Shown: positions 11,768-25,012, numbered from the stretch's first letter. The stretch: 64,000 bases of DNA from Takakia lepidozioides (GCA_030704615.1 CM060731.1:44826001-44890000), one strand, 5' to 3'. Numbers and translations: made by a program. The notes: generated from the letters alone by a model not told the origin.

Positions 11768-13535
11768 TATCTTTTCGTCAGCAGTAGTTAACATAAGAAT
11801 TTATTCCATTTGCTAGTCTACTTTAGTGTGTCTAATGTTCCCATTTAGGATCATAAGTGATGGCTGGAGAGTCACACATGTAAATTGTTTCCTCGTTCAC
11901 TGGCAGAGAGAGTGACCAACCTTTGCCTTGTAATTCAAATGTGAGACTATGGCAAAGTAATGTGGAGTAGCCAGGCGAGGTGTTGTAAGATGGAATATAT
12001 CCCTTTGTTCTGTTACCAAGTTAACATGCCACTACAACTTCCAGGCAGCTGCTATAATTTTGAGTTTTGGTTTTGTGTCTATTTGAGAAGTTGGGGCCTT
12101 ACATCACTGCTTTGTTGGATGGCAGCATATTCAATTTTTAATGTATTCGCCACCCTCGATTTGTCTAGGAGCAATAGCAATGTGGGTGTTTGGTCTTCCA
12201 GATAATGTAGAGAGGAATTGTGAGGGAGCTTCTAACAAGCTGATATGGTGGTGCTTGAATAACATATTCTCACGACAAACTGAAGGGTTACAAGGGCTTC
12301 TGAATGCACGGAGCAATGCACTTCAAGGTCCAGGAAAGTTGACGAAACTGTCTACACATCCTCTCAACCGTAACTCCACTATCTTGAGAGAGACAAATCC
12401 TCCTCTGAAGCGACCTTCTTCGCCTTTATCTACTGGGGGATTGATCTTGCATCAGGTGTTAAGTGTTAACCTGGGAGGTACAAGATGATCAAACCTGTTC
12501 TGGCATGCGTGGTGGAGCGAAATGACGGTATTCCATAGGTAGAGTCTACGTGTCTACCCGGAGGGAGGGAAACCAGAAGTACCTACATAACAGACCCGAA
12601 AACCTGGAGTGTGGCCCTTCGCAGAAGTTTCGCAACATCTGTTGGATGATGTGTAAATCCAAAGGTATAGTATCTAAAGAAAACTCACGATTGTTATAAT
12701 ACGTAGTGTCCCTTCGAGTCTCGCGGATGCCAGCTCTCTTTTCCTTCTTGTCGTTTGTCATGCGCCATTCCTCTTGAGTTTCATCAGGGTGGGTGCCATC
12801 TTCCTAGTTTGTATACCAAGAGAATATTTTGTCACAGTATGAAGACAGTGGAAAACCTCGCGGGGATGGAGTATTAAGATGCGGCTTTATAGTTATGTTA
12901 TCCGAGCTCCATGTCATGTTTTTGTTATTCAGTTTCCCTCGCTCAATTCTCAAGCCCTGTTCTCTACCGGTCTTTGCGGTCTCACAGTGGTTATCCTACT
13001 TTCTGCTGATTTCAACATCGCGTCTCGTATTATTCTGCTTTCCATGATGAAGCATGGACGTTTGACCTACTAGAGTTTTCTTGACCAACTACGGCCATTA
13101 TCGGAATGATATGATATATGCGGCAGATATGCTTCGAGAGTGACAGAAACAGACCATGGCCACAAACTGAGCTTGATTTGGGAAAGCGGTCAAAAATTGT
13201 AGGATATGTGAAGTCTGTATGTGAGATATCGGCTGCCTGTCTGCCTTCACTAATCTATTCTCGGAGAAGCACAGTCTGGACAGATAACGTATACATTGAC
13301 ATTGCAAGCGTTTTCACGTGACAATGGCCAATTGCAACGGGAAAAATCGAGAAGAACACGACACAAAATATCTGTTGTGTATCTCAACAGTCAGCTTTTG
13401 GATTGACCTATCATGCCGAAACAGAGCTCCTGTTGGATGCAATTGAAGGCAGAAAGATTGGCAACTATATTTGTGATTCTGATCTATATTTACAAAATTC
13501 CTCAGCTGGTGGTTCAACTAGTTTCAACTCTGATC
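11768..13535. other. Intergenic region and probable 5' leader of the LMBR1-family gene
   Basis: This holds the 3' flank of the coiled-coil gene and the upstream region of the next gene. An open frame at 12141-12488 lacks any recognisable motif and was not called. An in-frame upstream ATG at 13413 precedes the conserved LMBR1 start at 13536. Confidence 0.5.
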
Positions 13536-16500
13536 ATGGCAAAAATCTCAGATTACAACGTAGTACTTTTGGTTATAGTTATTATTGTTTGCATTGTCGT
13601 ATTCATTTTCAACGTCTATCTGCTAATAAACTACCAGCACCCCGATGACTACAATCAAGCGTATTTCCCCAAAGGCATAGTCATTTTTGGCCTCTCGGTA
13701 GCTCAAATCTCCATCCTACTGTTGCCGGCAGATGTCGCAAATGAACACGCATGCAAAAATTCGGTTTACTTGATGGCTTGTCACTACACTTTGCCAATGA
13801 AACAGCTCTGGTATGCAGTGTATATAATCGATGCACTGTTTGTCTTTTTCATCGTGCCCTTCTCCGTATTCTACTATGAGGCCGACCAAGACAAGTGAGT
13901 GCCTACTACTTTGACGACTGCCTGGACCGCTCTGTTCTTGATCTTATTCACGTTTTTAAATCAGGTGGTTTAGAATTGTTGAACTTGTCAATTGCAATCA
14001 GACTGAACAGTCCACCCTGACAATCACATGTTTCTTGTGCTTAATTTAGGGTTGTTCTGTCTTCCAACCAGGACTGTCCAACAGCGGATGTTTCATGCCA
14101 CACTCTGGGTACTGGTCGTGGCCTTGGTCTGCGGGCTTGTACTTGGCATTTGCTATGGTACGTCTTTCTCTTGAACTGGGCATCTTCTCAGTCTGTACTC
14201 TCTTTACCATTGTTCAATCCTTTGAAATTCCCTTCAGTCATTGAGGATAAGACATTGGAGCTTTTGCCTGAATAGGTGCTGATAGAGAGAATTAGTCCAG
14301 TAGGTGTATCTCGCAACCTGCTTGCCTTGGATAATTTGAGCTCCAAGGTAACATAAGCTTCTCCGCTTTTACCCATCCCTGCAATAAACCATCTACCAAT
14401 TGAATGTTTTGCCCGGTTTCAAATAGAGTTGATTTCTGAACAATGACTTACAGTAATAGAGTATAAACGCCGCACATTGTGTAGATCTAGTAAAGCTGAT
14501 AGCCAGGTCGCTACTGTCGAAAGCACACTACTGGAAGAGGACACTGTGATACAACAGTTGTAAACTTGCAGTCTACCAGGAGGTAGGCTTTGACGTGTGT
14601 GAGGATCTGCAGTACATCTCTTTCTACGTTTTCTCTCTGGTGGAGCATATTTTCATTCTTGATCGTATACTACTGGTTCTTGCAGCTCTGGTGGGCTATT
14701 CAGATTTTGCAGTCCGTAAACTCCAATCTACAACAGTCACCTTTACTCAGGACTTCACTGCTCTGACCATCCAAAATCCATGTCTGGCAACAACGGTTCT
14801 TGTTTCAGCAAGCAGTAAAAACTTGGTAATTTCACTTCTAGTAGCCTGATATTTTCTGTTCTACAGCAAGTGATATGTTAGGAGTTTCCAATTTTCATTT
14901 CACACTGCCACTTGATGGAACTATACATGCATATCAAGATGTTGGAAACCAAGAGAGCCTGTAAGTAATCACGTGATCTAGACTGAAGACCTTGACTAGA
15001 ATTTGTGTAGATTAATGCACAAAACAAAAGAATGGAAATGTTGAGTGTACAATTAAATTGGTTCCTGGGGATCTGGTGGCCTGTATGGGTTGGCTACATA
15101 GCTCTAGCCAGGAGACTAAGCCGGTCTGAAGTGATGTTGGCATGAGGCAGTGTTCATCTTATTTGGCAGGGGATAACACAACTAGCATATGGAGCATACG
15201 CACATCGTTTCCTGAATATGTTATTGCCCTCACCACTGTTGCAGGCTCCTTGTTATTTGTCGTATGCAAATTTCTTCCCATTCAATGTGCCCCTTTTTGA
15301 CAAAAGTGTATCATGCATGAGCTTGGTTTTAACTGGAGGAAAATCTGGTTGGCTGCCTAAACATTTGCACTGGTTTGGAGTCGCTGTCGTTTTACATCAA
15401 ACTTCAATTAGGGATTGTTACATTTTGAATTACAGGGCTATTAAGTCACTGCAGATTCCCGTGTCCATACTGACTGAACGGGAAAGAGCTCAATAAGACT
15501 GTAATGTAGGCCACAGTAAGAAGAGGACATGGCTATCACGTTGCAATGTGGAGGTTCTGCTTGAAGCCTTATGACTTGGTTCCTTCGAAAGGGACACTTT
15601 TGGCCTGGATGTGGAAAATGCAATGTAAGGAATAGTCAGATGTGAGGTTGAATACACACCCTGGCCAAAGCCCCCTGTGTGTTCTACTGCAGAGATTCAC
15701 ATCAAAGAAATCCAGTGCAATGAATCCCTTATGCAATAACAAGGACATTCAAAGGGAGAGAGATGCAAACATTCGGCAGAAATAGTTTTTCATAAGCCTC
15801 TGTAAAGTTTTCCTAACAATGTTGTATTTTCCCCTGCAAAATAACCCTATTGGGACTCCCACAGAGTTGAAAGAGATATAATGCAACCTGTATGCCGGAT
15901 GTGGGTGCAGATATTTGGTGGGGTTGGAATTGCCTGTTTACCTTTGAGCCTAATTGTTACATTTTTCCACCGTCCTAAGGCAGTTATCACACGCGCTCAG
16001 TATATAAAGGTGACTCTCAAATGCCCTTTTGTTGTTATGGGGCTATTGTACCATGAGCTCTTTGGCCGTAATCTCTTCCATTGGAATACATCAATGGAAA
16101 TGGCTTGCTGGAATGATTACCTCCCCTTGTTTCCAAAGGACTCTCGGATGTGCAAGGATAGAATGGTCAGATGAAGATTGCATTTTCACTTCCTTTTTGT
16201 CTCCAAACTCGGTATAGACAACTCAAACCTGCTGTTAAATGATGCTAAGCGGGATTTTGTATGGTGAATCTTTGGAAATACTCTAAGATGCTCCACACTC
16301 GTGAGATGCTTATGCAGGAGGCAACACAGATGGGAAAGCGTGCAAGAGAGATTAAGGAGATAGTCTTAGGCCTGCAACGTGAGGAGAGAGCTGGCAGCAA
16401 GGGACGTGCATGGAAGAAGAACTTTTTAAAAGTCCAGCAGGTTCAGGCTCGAGAAGAAGCCCTAACATGCCCCACATACATCTCTCTCTCTGTCTCTCTC

Positions 16501-18963
16501 TCTCTCTGAGCCAAAAACCCAGGCCCTTCTGGGGCCTAGTTACTGGGCAAACCACACACAGCAGATTGATGCTTGTGTGAAGGGATTTCTAGAGGATATC
16601 TGGAAACCCCGGATCAATGTTCTTTACCAAGGTAAGTCTTACTACCGATGTAAGCCCCTGACAGAGGTAGGTTCTGTCCCTTTGTGTTCCACTCAAACTG
16701 GGCGCGGGGTCAATGGGCACAAGGCTACAACGTCTTATGAGTACATTCTCTCTGTATGATGCTGTCAGACTCAGGAAGACAACAAATGCATGCACCATCC
16801 TGAATGTATCGATTTTCACTTCTGAGAGTTGAGGATAGAGATTATCCTTGCAACTACACTACCTATGGCCAGTTGTACATCCACACCCAAGCAGAGCCAT
16901 AATTGAGAGGGGGAGAGATGGGTTTGAATGAAGTTGGTCAAACATCTTGAATGAGCTTTTGCACGAGGGCTTCTGTAAACTGATCATAAATAGAAATGGT
17001 GACTCACTGCTGTTTGTACGTCAGGAGCGAAAGGGAAGTCATTAACCACTTGAAACTGCAGGAGCTGATATACTTGGAGGAGGACGAGGAGGCTTTGTCG
17101 GAAGTATACCCTCAAGGAGAAAAGGTCAGTTTTAACTCAAACATTCCGGCTCCAAAATTGACCCGGCACTGATTTGAAGGTTAGATAATAATCTACATCA
17201 TTGCAATGAGCCCTGTATAACCAAATCACTAGCCATGAGAAGAGCATAAGATAGGTGTGTCTTAAGCTGAATTTGGCTTATCTAAATGTGTTTATTCCAT
17301 GAGAGCAGCTTATCTGTACACAATTATATGCAAGCTTGCCTTCAAATGTACTGGGCATGAAGTTCAGAGCCTATCCAAGTAGATAAGTGGTGGTCACTAT
17401 CCCCTGTGTTGTGGCTTGGCAGGCAGATACATCATGGGCGCTTACTGTCCTTAGTTATTTATTTAGACTTTTGGGAGGAATGATTGGGTAAGCCTTCTTG
17501 CACAACTGTACATTGATCTCCAGAATCAGGTTTATTTCATATGAGGATGACATGGTGGATGCTTCTATCCCCTATGGTCAAACATTAGTTGGCTTGGTCC
17601 ATGAATGTGCTGCTGACAGTTCTAGTCGTGATTATACAGGCAAAACAGATTCTTAACTAGTGGATTCTCTCCCTTGTCTGGTCTGGATGTGGTAGGATTG
17701 TTGTGTCAGTTGTATGGCTCGTACATATCATTATCTTCATGCTAGTCAGCCCTCCTATAGACTCATTTCTCAACAAGTTCTTCGTCCGACTTGATAAGGC
17801 CTGGGGTATGTACTTCATTGCTGAAAGTAATATCTTCCTCACTAATATGATTAGTACAAGAACTAGTTGTCTTTCCTTTGTATTTTTGTCGTTTCCTTTC
17901 AGGTCATCAGGATCCCCAGTGGACGCTACAAAGTTTCCCTTTTCGAGGACATTATTAAGTACCATTTCATTTCTCTTTCTTCATGTGGACATTATAGAGA
18001 TTTTTGGCCTTATTGTTTAAACTTTAGGTATTGGACAATAACTTGGCAAACTTTACGTACAGTTTCTGACCCTCAGGCTGTCTTTGTTGAGGGATATTCA
18101 GGAATGTTAGGCACGGTGGCATTTGCCATCTTCTGCTTGTATCTGTTACTGGCAGTAATCTCTGGAGAAATGCATCTTGGCCTCAACTTTCTCTTTATGA
18201 CAGTCCATCCAATGAAGTACGTTCAAAAGTTGTTTTGCTTTTGTTTATTGAAACAAGTCGCCAACAATGTGGAAGATAATCATGTTTACTTGATTTCAAT
18301 ATCAACACAGTTTGGGACGCTTAATTAAAGTAACATTCTTATCTGTGCTTGTGAGCATGGCAGATCAGAAAAGAGGCACTCCTTGCTTGATGAATTTCGT
18401 AGTTATTGACCCTCTGCTCTTATGAACTGAAAAGGAGAGAAAGAGAAAAGTTGAGAGCTGCTATGTAAGTGAAGAAGTTTGATCTGACTAGTTTCCCTGG
18501 ATACATCTGTTCACAGGTGGAATGGGACCCTCATGAATTCCTTTCTATTCAATGTTGGGTTGATTCTTGCATGCACCGCCAGGTGGCCAATAATTCTTCC
18601 CTCTTACCTCTTGTTTAGTTCATCTTTGGCTACCAGTTGTTAATATGGTGGCCAATACAATTTCCACATTGCAGGGTCAAAGGGCACATTTCTCTCAATA
18701 CTACAAAATAGAACCCAATTCTGGAGTGACTTTTGAGCAATACAAAAGTGGGAGGCCTTGAAGCCAATGCCTTTGCAGAAGCTGTGAGTACTGGAATAAG
18801 CTGCTGACCACAGTTCTTTTTCCCCCTTTCCTTCCCCACTTTTTGAGTGCAGTGTAATTCAGTTCTGTGCGAAGGCATTCTCTCTCTATGCAGATTCCAC
18901 AGCTCTTGAAGAAATTTTTGGTCATAGCCTTGAATCCTTACGAGGCATCAGGTACCTTTTCAG
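13536..18963 (+). CDS. LMBR1/LIMR-family multi-pass membrane protein, last exon not found
   Basis: Twelve exons: 13536-13894, 14072-14157, 14686-14814, 15170-15261, 15911-16009, 16318-16440, 17062-17124, 17423-17487, 17696-17805, 18102-18216, 18517-18582 and 18853-18963. They encode 472 residues plus two bases and match the plant LIMR (LMBR1-like) family almost throughout. Landmarks are [19 protein letters not shown] after the first membrane span, [39 protein letters not shown], the loop coiled region ending EVYPQGEK, and [13 protein letters not shown]. Remote animal relatives include lipocalin-receptor and lysosomal cobalamin-export proteins; the plant role is unclear. The start at 13536 was chosen because MAKISDYN aligns with the family N terminus. 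The family is about 510 residues, so about 35-40 C-terminal residues with the last membrane span are missing. The end of exon 3 is uncertain (14814 by phase, 14825 by the stronger donor). Confidence 0.9.
16483..16757 (+). mobile_element. 5'-truncated LINE-A fragment in an LMBR1-gene intron
   Basis: A CT run (16483-16508) is joined to sequence matching the last part of LINE-A ORF2 and its 3' tail, ending near TTATGAGTAC plus CT-rich sequence. It lies in the intron between the exons ending 16440 and starting 17062, in sense orientation. The flanking exons remain in phase, so normal splicing would remove it. Confidence 0.9.
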
Positions 18964-20061
18964 GTAATCCTTCTGCAATTCCCTGTCATTTCCTCCAACT
19001 AGACTCACCAACAATGTGTCAAGACAATTGAAGGTGTAAAAAGGAACAGATCAAGAGATGGAAAACCCAGAACACTTGTCTCGCCCAGTGTGATGTGTTG
19101 AAGCCGACTTTCATGCAGAGTGTGGAGTGATGCCCCCTAGGTCAAGTCCTTCCACAGACACCCACTCCTTAGGGGAGTTTTTCTGAGCGACTGCAGCTAA
19201 ATGCTTGGCAAAGTCATAACTGGGGCTTTCTAAGTCTTTGACGGATTCTGACACAAGAAATACCACATCTAGCATCACATGTCAAAAAGCGTCCAGCTCA
19301 CAATAGCTGACCAAGGTCCACTCTAAATATGTCAGCTCTGTGGCTTGTCACTCAGATATTCTTGTTTTGAAGTGATCGAACAAACATGGTGTCAGCCCAA
19401 TTGCCCAGTCATGATCACCAGAAACGAGGGTCCAGAACCCAAGTGCTCAAATCCAGTGTGATCTTCTCAAGCATAGGTAGTTCATAAAAGCCCGGATAAA
19501 GGAAAGGATATCCAGGTAAAAGAGAAAGACAAATTGGGTGGAACAGCAGCCTGTTGGAGCGTCATTGTGGCTTAGAGTGCACACACATCACTGAGCAAAC
19601 AGAGAGCTACATAACCACTTGCAAAACTTGCCATATTGCATGTTATCTTCCACATGGATGTATTGTTACTTAACCTAGCAGAAAATCTACGAAAGAATTT
19701 AACACGGTGGTTGATTCCTGATCCAGATATAACGTATTTCAAATCGCATTCGTCATTTTGGCTTTCGGGACTATCATCTACTACACGTGTTTTGTACGTG
19801 TTTGCTTCCATCTCTCCTACCAAACTTACATCCTGAATTTGCATGACTCCCTCCTTTCTGTTCAAAGATGGCGTCCTTGGGCAGCTGATGAGGCCCTTCC
19901 GTCGCTTTCGAACATGTGAAAGTCGTTTTATATGACTCCGGAACCTCTGCACAGTTTCGGATTGTTCCATCACATATTTTTTAGTTTGTACCTAGAGAGT
20001 TTTTGATGCAAAGTTAAGGGCCCATGGAAAGGGTAAAGGCAGAAGCTTGCCAACCAGTTCC
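18964..20061. other. Region downstream of the LMBR1-family gene
   Basis: A last LMBR1 exon (expected to encode something like YNxFQ followed by a membrane span) was looked for here and not found on the plus strand. Apart from the minus-strand open frame at 19572-19973, nothing is recognisable. Confidence 0.4.
19572..19973 (-). CDS. Hypothetical 133-residue open frame
   Basis: The frame starts with MMEQSETVQRFRSHIKRL and contains a basic patch (VRKRRKGL) and a second basic segment (HRVKFFRRFSARL). No family was recognised. Composition is not obviously low-complexity, and neither a promoter nor splice context supports it. It could be a single-exon fragment or chance. Confidence 0.2.
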   Translation of the reverse strand: MMEQSETVQRFRSHIKRLSHVRKRRKGLISCPRTPSLNRKEGVMQIQDVSLVGEMEANTYKTRVVDDSPESQNDECDLKYVISGSGINHRVKFFRRFSARLSNNTSMWKITCNMASFASGYVALCLLSDVCAL

Positions 20062-20516
20062 TAAGGGCCACTTTAGAGTAGGGTCCAAGACCAGGATTAT
20101 TTGTAGAGGGTATTTCCTTGGTCATGTTGGCTCTACACTGTGGACCAAGACCAAGAAAGTTAGGAATGACATGGCGAAGAAAGGAACCCATGTAGTTTGG
20201 AGCAGTGCTGGTTTGGAGGACCAACTCTTGGACATTGGACCAGTATAGAAACATTAAGATATATTTTTCTCAAATGATCGTGACCTTCCATTATAATCAA
20301 TCTCAAATATTGGGTGAGAAAGATAAGGTGAGGGAAGGTGAGACACCTCATTTTGAGTTATTGGTCTTGGTCATGGTCCCAAGGCCTTTACGGACGCACT
20401 TTGGTCCTTAGGATATTAGTATTTTAATATCCATCTAAGGACAACATCCGGACCGAATTGCTTCAAATTGCTCCAAAGGTTTCACGGTCTTGGTCCGTAG
20501 TCTAAAGTGGCCCTAA
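20062..20516. mobile_element. Harbinger-type MITE (TAA target-site duplication)
   Basis: The ends form terminal inverted repeats. The left end at 20065 reads GGGCCACTTTAGA and the right end at 20513 reads its complement. About 25 of 28 terminal positions match. Both ends are flanked by TAA (20062-20064 and 20514-20516). A 3-bp TWA duplication with GG-starting ends is the hallmark of PIF/Harbinger (Tourist-like) MITEs. The 449-bp body encodes no protein, so it would need a transposase in trans. Confidence 0.82.
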
Positions 20517-23481
20517 GTTTCTATCCACGGTGGTCACCAAAGTCACCATTGGAACATAAAATAGTTTTGTAGAAGTAGGGAACTCATATAGACATCTTGA
20601 TTCAGAATTGGCAAAGCCAAGTTAAAGTTGAAATTGTTATATACAAACAAGCTTGGGGTCAGGCAACAATTGTCGTCCTTCCCTTTTTTTCTCACAAGCC
20701 TCAATGGCTTCCATGGTTTTCCGGTTTCTTCCGGGTCTTCGCCAATATGGGATGGAGCTCTTCTGCGCCTAGTCCTGAGAATTGAATGCCATGAATTTTG
20801 ACTTGCATGTGTTGGTTGTAGCCTCTCCAACAACTAGAGATGGTTTGATAGAGTGTACTCATAATGGTTTGGTAGAGTTGTCCATATTCACTAGTTGTAT
20901 CCATTAGGTTATCAGGTGGTCTCGTCTAATAACGACCACCAGTGTAGTCAAACGATTAGCTTATCAAGTGGTCTCGTGTACCAAAAATATCACCGAACCC
21001 CACACGATCGTGGAAAAGCTCTACAAGGCCTAGCCATTTTCTCTAAGCACTGCGCAGAGAGCTAAAATTGTGGGTTGAGCTCCCTCCAAATTGAAGGAGC
21101 CTCTTTAGTACCCGACTGGGAACTAGAGAAGACACCCACACAACCCTGGTACAATTTGCACACTCATACAGATCATGTTATTCAGCTTCCTGTGGATATA
21201 TACACACATTATCTTTTCTTTATGCTAACGGAGGTTAAATGGCACACTGCAGGGCTGGAGAAAGAAGGTCAAAAGAAAGAACAAATTTGTGTCAATCTAA
21301 GGTCAGCTGCACCATCACAAAGCATTGACCTATCATTGGGTAGAGAATGGATGTTCATATGCTTTGTTTTCTTTCAGTCCTTTCCTTGCAGGATCGAGTA
21401 GATGTGTGCATCATGTACAATCAAAAACCTTGGGAAGAGGAACCCCAGCCTGCCTATCCAATATGCACTTCCTGCCTACAGCAAGCAATGACAAGAAGGA
21501 AATCTGGCCTTGTGTCTCGTCAATAGATGCATAGGCAAAGGAAAAAAAATTTGCAAAAACTCAACAAGAACTCCAATATTAGCAATCAAGATCATAGATT
21601 GCAGCAAACAACAATAACGTCTAGATGTAGTTTATTGAACACAGCAACCTGGAAAAAGAACAAGAATACTCAATGAAACTACGATAACAAACTACAAAAA
21701 ACTTTAACTCCACATAAAGCAAGAAACAAAAAAAACCTAGACATGATATACAACAACCTTGACTACTCGCAGTGGACAAGGAAAACTAGGCGTAATGGCA
21801 AGGCGAAAAAAGGGGGGTGAAATAGAATAAAATGAATACAGCACAAAATCGACTATAACATTTTGATCCTAAACAGCCTCATCCAAAAAGGTATCTTGGT
21901 ACAATGAATGCTATTTACATATCTATGTTTCCAAGATACATTTTTTCAAAATATTTGGACCAGCTATAGTCGGTCATTCATAATGGGATGACCGGTTAGA
22001 GCCGGTCACCAAGGTGTGTAGTCAACACGTCATAAATACATAGGATTCAAAGTACACGTGTATTCCAAAAACTCATTGTGACCCAACCTTACATACCGTA
22101 CTGACGTAGTTTATTAGGCAATAATTAATTCAAAATCAAGTGCCTAATTAAATTTAGAACATTTTTGGAAATGTGCTTAAAACTTGGAAAAACACCAATT
22201 TCAAAATTGTAAAAAACACCAAAATGTCAAATCATGCCTGAATTGTATTATTTAAAGTCCAAAAAATGGCAAAAATGCCTGTAATTTATAATTTCATGTC
22301 CACACAACTTCCAAGGGCCCTGCATTGATGCAACAACATCTTTGTAAGTCTCATCACCTATCTTATGTGAATCTTCTCAATATGAGAGAATCAGGAACAT
22401 CATTACCCTCGATATGCATGTTTGCAAGACAAACATCGGCTCATGCTCTCAATGACACTTCCATCAAGGTAATATCTATTTTCAAGATCATTATGCTTTT
22501 TTTTAAGAAAAATTACCTCAACAATTTTTTTTTCTTTTGATAAACAGGGGATGGAGGCCCTGGAAAATGATGAACGGGGAAAAATAACCCGTTGAGATAC
22601 AGCCTTAAAGCATATGAAGGGGATACCACCCGGTGACCAGAAACTAAGAGAAACCAAGCACTCAGTTTACAAGCCTCAACAATAGTTTTTGAGGGAGGTA
22701 AAAAATAATTGCTTAGGGTCGACTATAATACGTGCCTAATGTTTGGAAATTACCTAGGCGAGGTGACTAAGTGTTGTACTGGTATCAGGTTTAGGACATA
22801 CCAAGTTGGGTATCTATAATGGTGGAAATGTTTTTTTTATATACTGGTATGAATATGAGGACGATGTGCTCCGCAAGTTCCGGTGAGAGGGCTGGGGACT
22901 TAGCCGATTTGCGAGTCCCACCCTACTCGCGACGAACGCAACACCCGAACCCTCTCTCCATCAACGAATGCATCCTCCCCGTACATCTTCTCTCTCGGTT
23001 TGCTCTGGATGTGTCATCCCTCTAAAAAATAAAAAATAAAACACTCCCTCTTCTGCGATTTTCCCCGCTCTACGACCCTTCAATTGCTTTGTCTTATCTC
23101 CTTCACTTCCCTCTCTCGGAAAGCGAGCTCGCTTGCCACGGATATTGAGAGGTTGCCTGCTCTTCCCGCTCTCTAGAGCTCCTTCTGTCTCGCTGCCACA
23201 GACATTAACACTGCAGCTGGCGGGAGTCTTTCGAATGCCTGAGAATGGCCACAAATCTGCAGGCAGATAAGTTCCTGCTCCTGGTCACATTCTCTCCACT
23301 CTCTACTTATTCTTGCTTCATCTTTGGGCTCACAATCTCCTCCCTGGTCATCGCAATTACCAGCCTTCTCTCTTCATCAAAATAGCTATCCTTCGGCAGC
23401 TCTGATCTGCTCCCTCTCCCTCTTTCGTCTTGCTTTGGTCCTCAAGGCTGGTCCCTTCAGTGCTTTTAGGCGCTACCCTTT
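20517..23481. other. A/T-rich non-genic region with possible MITE remnants
   Basis: No gene was recognised. At about 22096-22135 a short stretch (TACCGTA then TTAGGCA..AATTAATTC) resembles the left end of the MITE at 56574, suggesting a decayed relative. Around 21970-22012 there are short CCGGT-type hairpins. Small open frames here look like chance. Confidence 0.4.
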
Positions 23482-25012
23482 ATGGCTCCGGTCAATGCAG
23501 TCTCTGGGGGCCCGCCCAGAAACAACTCCCGTCCTAATAAGGGCTCAGAGAGAAAGGAGAAGAAGCGGTACCTTCGGAAAGGTGGGTGGCCCTGGTTTGC
23601 TCGGTGCAGCCCCATTCTCTTCTCCCCTGAAAAGACAGCTTGAGACCTGGAACGAGGCTGCTGCAAAATCCTCCGAAGATCAACCAATTTTAAGTCTCGA
23701 CATGAATGTCATTAAGGAGCACACTAAGCTGCTGTAAGAACAAGGGATCTTGTTGTACTTTCCAGGGAGGGTTAGAGACAAGCACTGGGCGAGAACGTGG
23801 ACCCCTGAACACCTTGGGACTGCGGGTGGCCTTACCCCTCATTTTTGTCACCCCCAGGGTAGAGGGTTCTTCTCGATCGTGTTTAGTTCTGCTGAGGATG
23901 CTGCCAAAGCCCTGAAGTTCAATGTTAGGAAATCAAGGTTTAGAGTGCACATATTCCCTTGGTCAGCTCATTGGGGACACAGATTAGGTGTCACTTGCAA
24001 ACCAAGGATCATAGCCTTGCCTTTTCTGCCTGGGAACTATTTGAGATCTTTACCCGAGATAGGGGCTCATTTCGGTTCATACATAGGCTCCTTAAATGTC
24101 AGTGATTTTGAGGAGTCAGAGCAGCTGAGCTTCGATTCTGAAATAACCCGTTTGGACCCCTCCTAGGATTCGGGGGTTCCCAAGCTAGTTGTGTGGATGC
24201 CGGAAAGTGTCAAAATCCAGGAGTCCTTGAAACTGCCCACCCTGGACAATGCTTATATCACAGTTGTTGTTTTTGAGGAGTGCCTCAGCATCATATGTCA
24301 TCATTGTCACAAGGATGGGCATGTTAAAGCTGATTGCCCCCAGCTTTTAAAAGACAGATCTGCTGGTCAAGTGCTCATTGCTCCCCCCACTGTTCATGTG
24401 GGCGCAGAAACCCAAAGACAGGTTGCTGGAGATATGCAGAGGGGAGCAGCCCACCCGATGCATCATCATCCAAGGGAAGAGTCATCTCCAATCGACATTC
24501 CTCCTTCAAAAAAGCAAAGGGTCTTCTCCACCCCTTCCCCTGTGCGTATCCTCAGTCCAAGTGAGGTGCTTATCTCCCCAATCAACCCTTCTGCCCGATG
24601 TCGAGTTGAAGCGGCCCGTTTCCAGCTTGCAGAAAACGAGCCTGACAACATAGGTGCCTTCTGCTCTAGGCTGAAGACCTTCACAAGATTGGGGCTACCC
24701 GACGATTTCAGACCTGAAGGCCCCCTCACAATGGCGGTTCACATTACCCCTATTTCTATGGGCTCCCTCAGGGGGTTCCAGCGCTACTGGCAACTGGAGG
24801 AGACACATTCCTGGGTTCCTGGCTATTCCCAGATGACATTCATGCATTTACTCCTGGAAATGAAACGAACATCATTCTATCTAAAGTCCACTCCATTTTC
24901 CTTACTCTACTCCCCCACATTTCTATTTCTGAGTCCACACCTATCTTTTTTGGTTCCTTCTTGCATAGATGTTCTTCTGGTAACTTCAATATTCAACTCC
25001 TTCCCACCATAA
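23482..25012 (+). pseudogene. LINE-B ORF1 (zinc-knuckle protein), frameshifted
   Basis: The candidate start at 23482 reads MAPVNAVSGGPP and is followed by a basic tract, then a frame change near 23580. The next part (to 24166) includes GFFSIVFSSAEDAAKAL, resembling the RNA-binding portion of plant LINE ORF1 proteins. After another break, a CX2CX4HX4C zinc knuckle (CHHCHKDGHVKADC) lies near 24296-24337. A stop at about 23735 and further changes mark it as broken. In this family the protein binds element RNA. Confidence 0.75.

Noticed and set aside
12141-12488. 115-codon open frame between the coiled-coil gene and the LMBR1-family gene
   Set aside because: No motif, no splice context and no link in phase to either neighbour. 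It could be 3' untranslated sequence.
13413-13535. Upstream in-frame ATG of the LMBR1-family gene
   Set aside because: The family N terminus aligns at 13536. The extra 41 residues have no counterpart.
14870-14972. Open stretch that could be an additional LMBR1 exon
   Set aside because: Its phases fit neither the preceding nor the following exon, and family members have no matching segment.
18675-18764. Open stretch after a CAG acceptor between LMBR1 exons 11 and 12
   Set aside because: The exon at 18853 joins the exon ending 18582 in phase and matches the family, so no exon is needed here.
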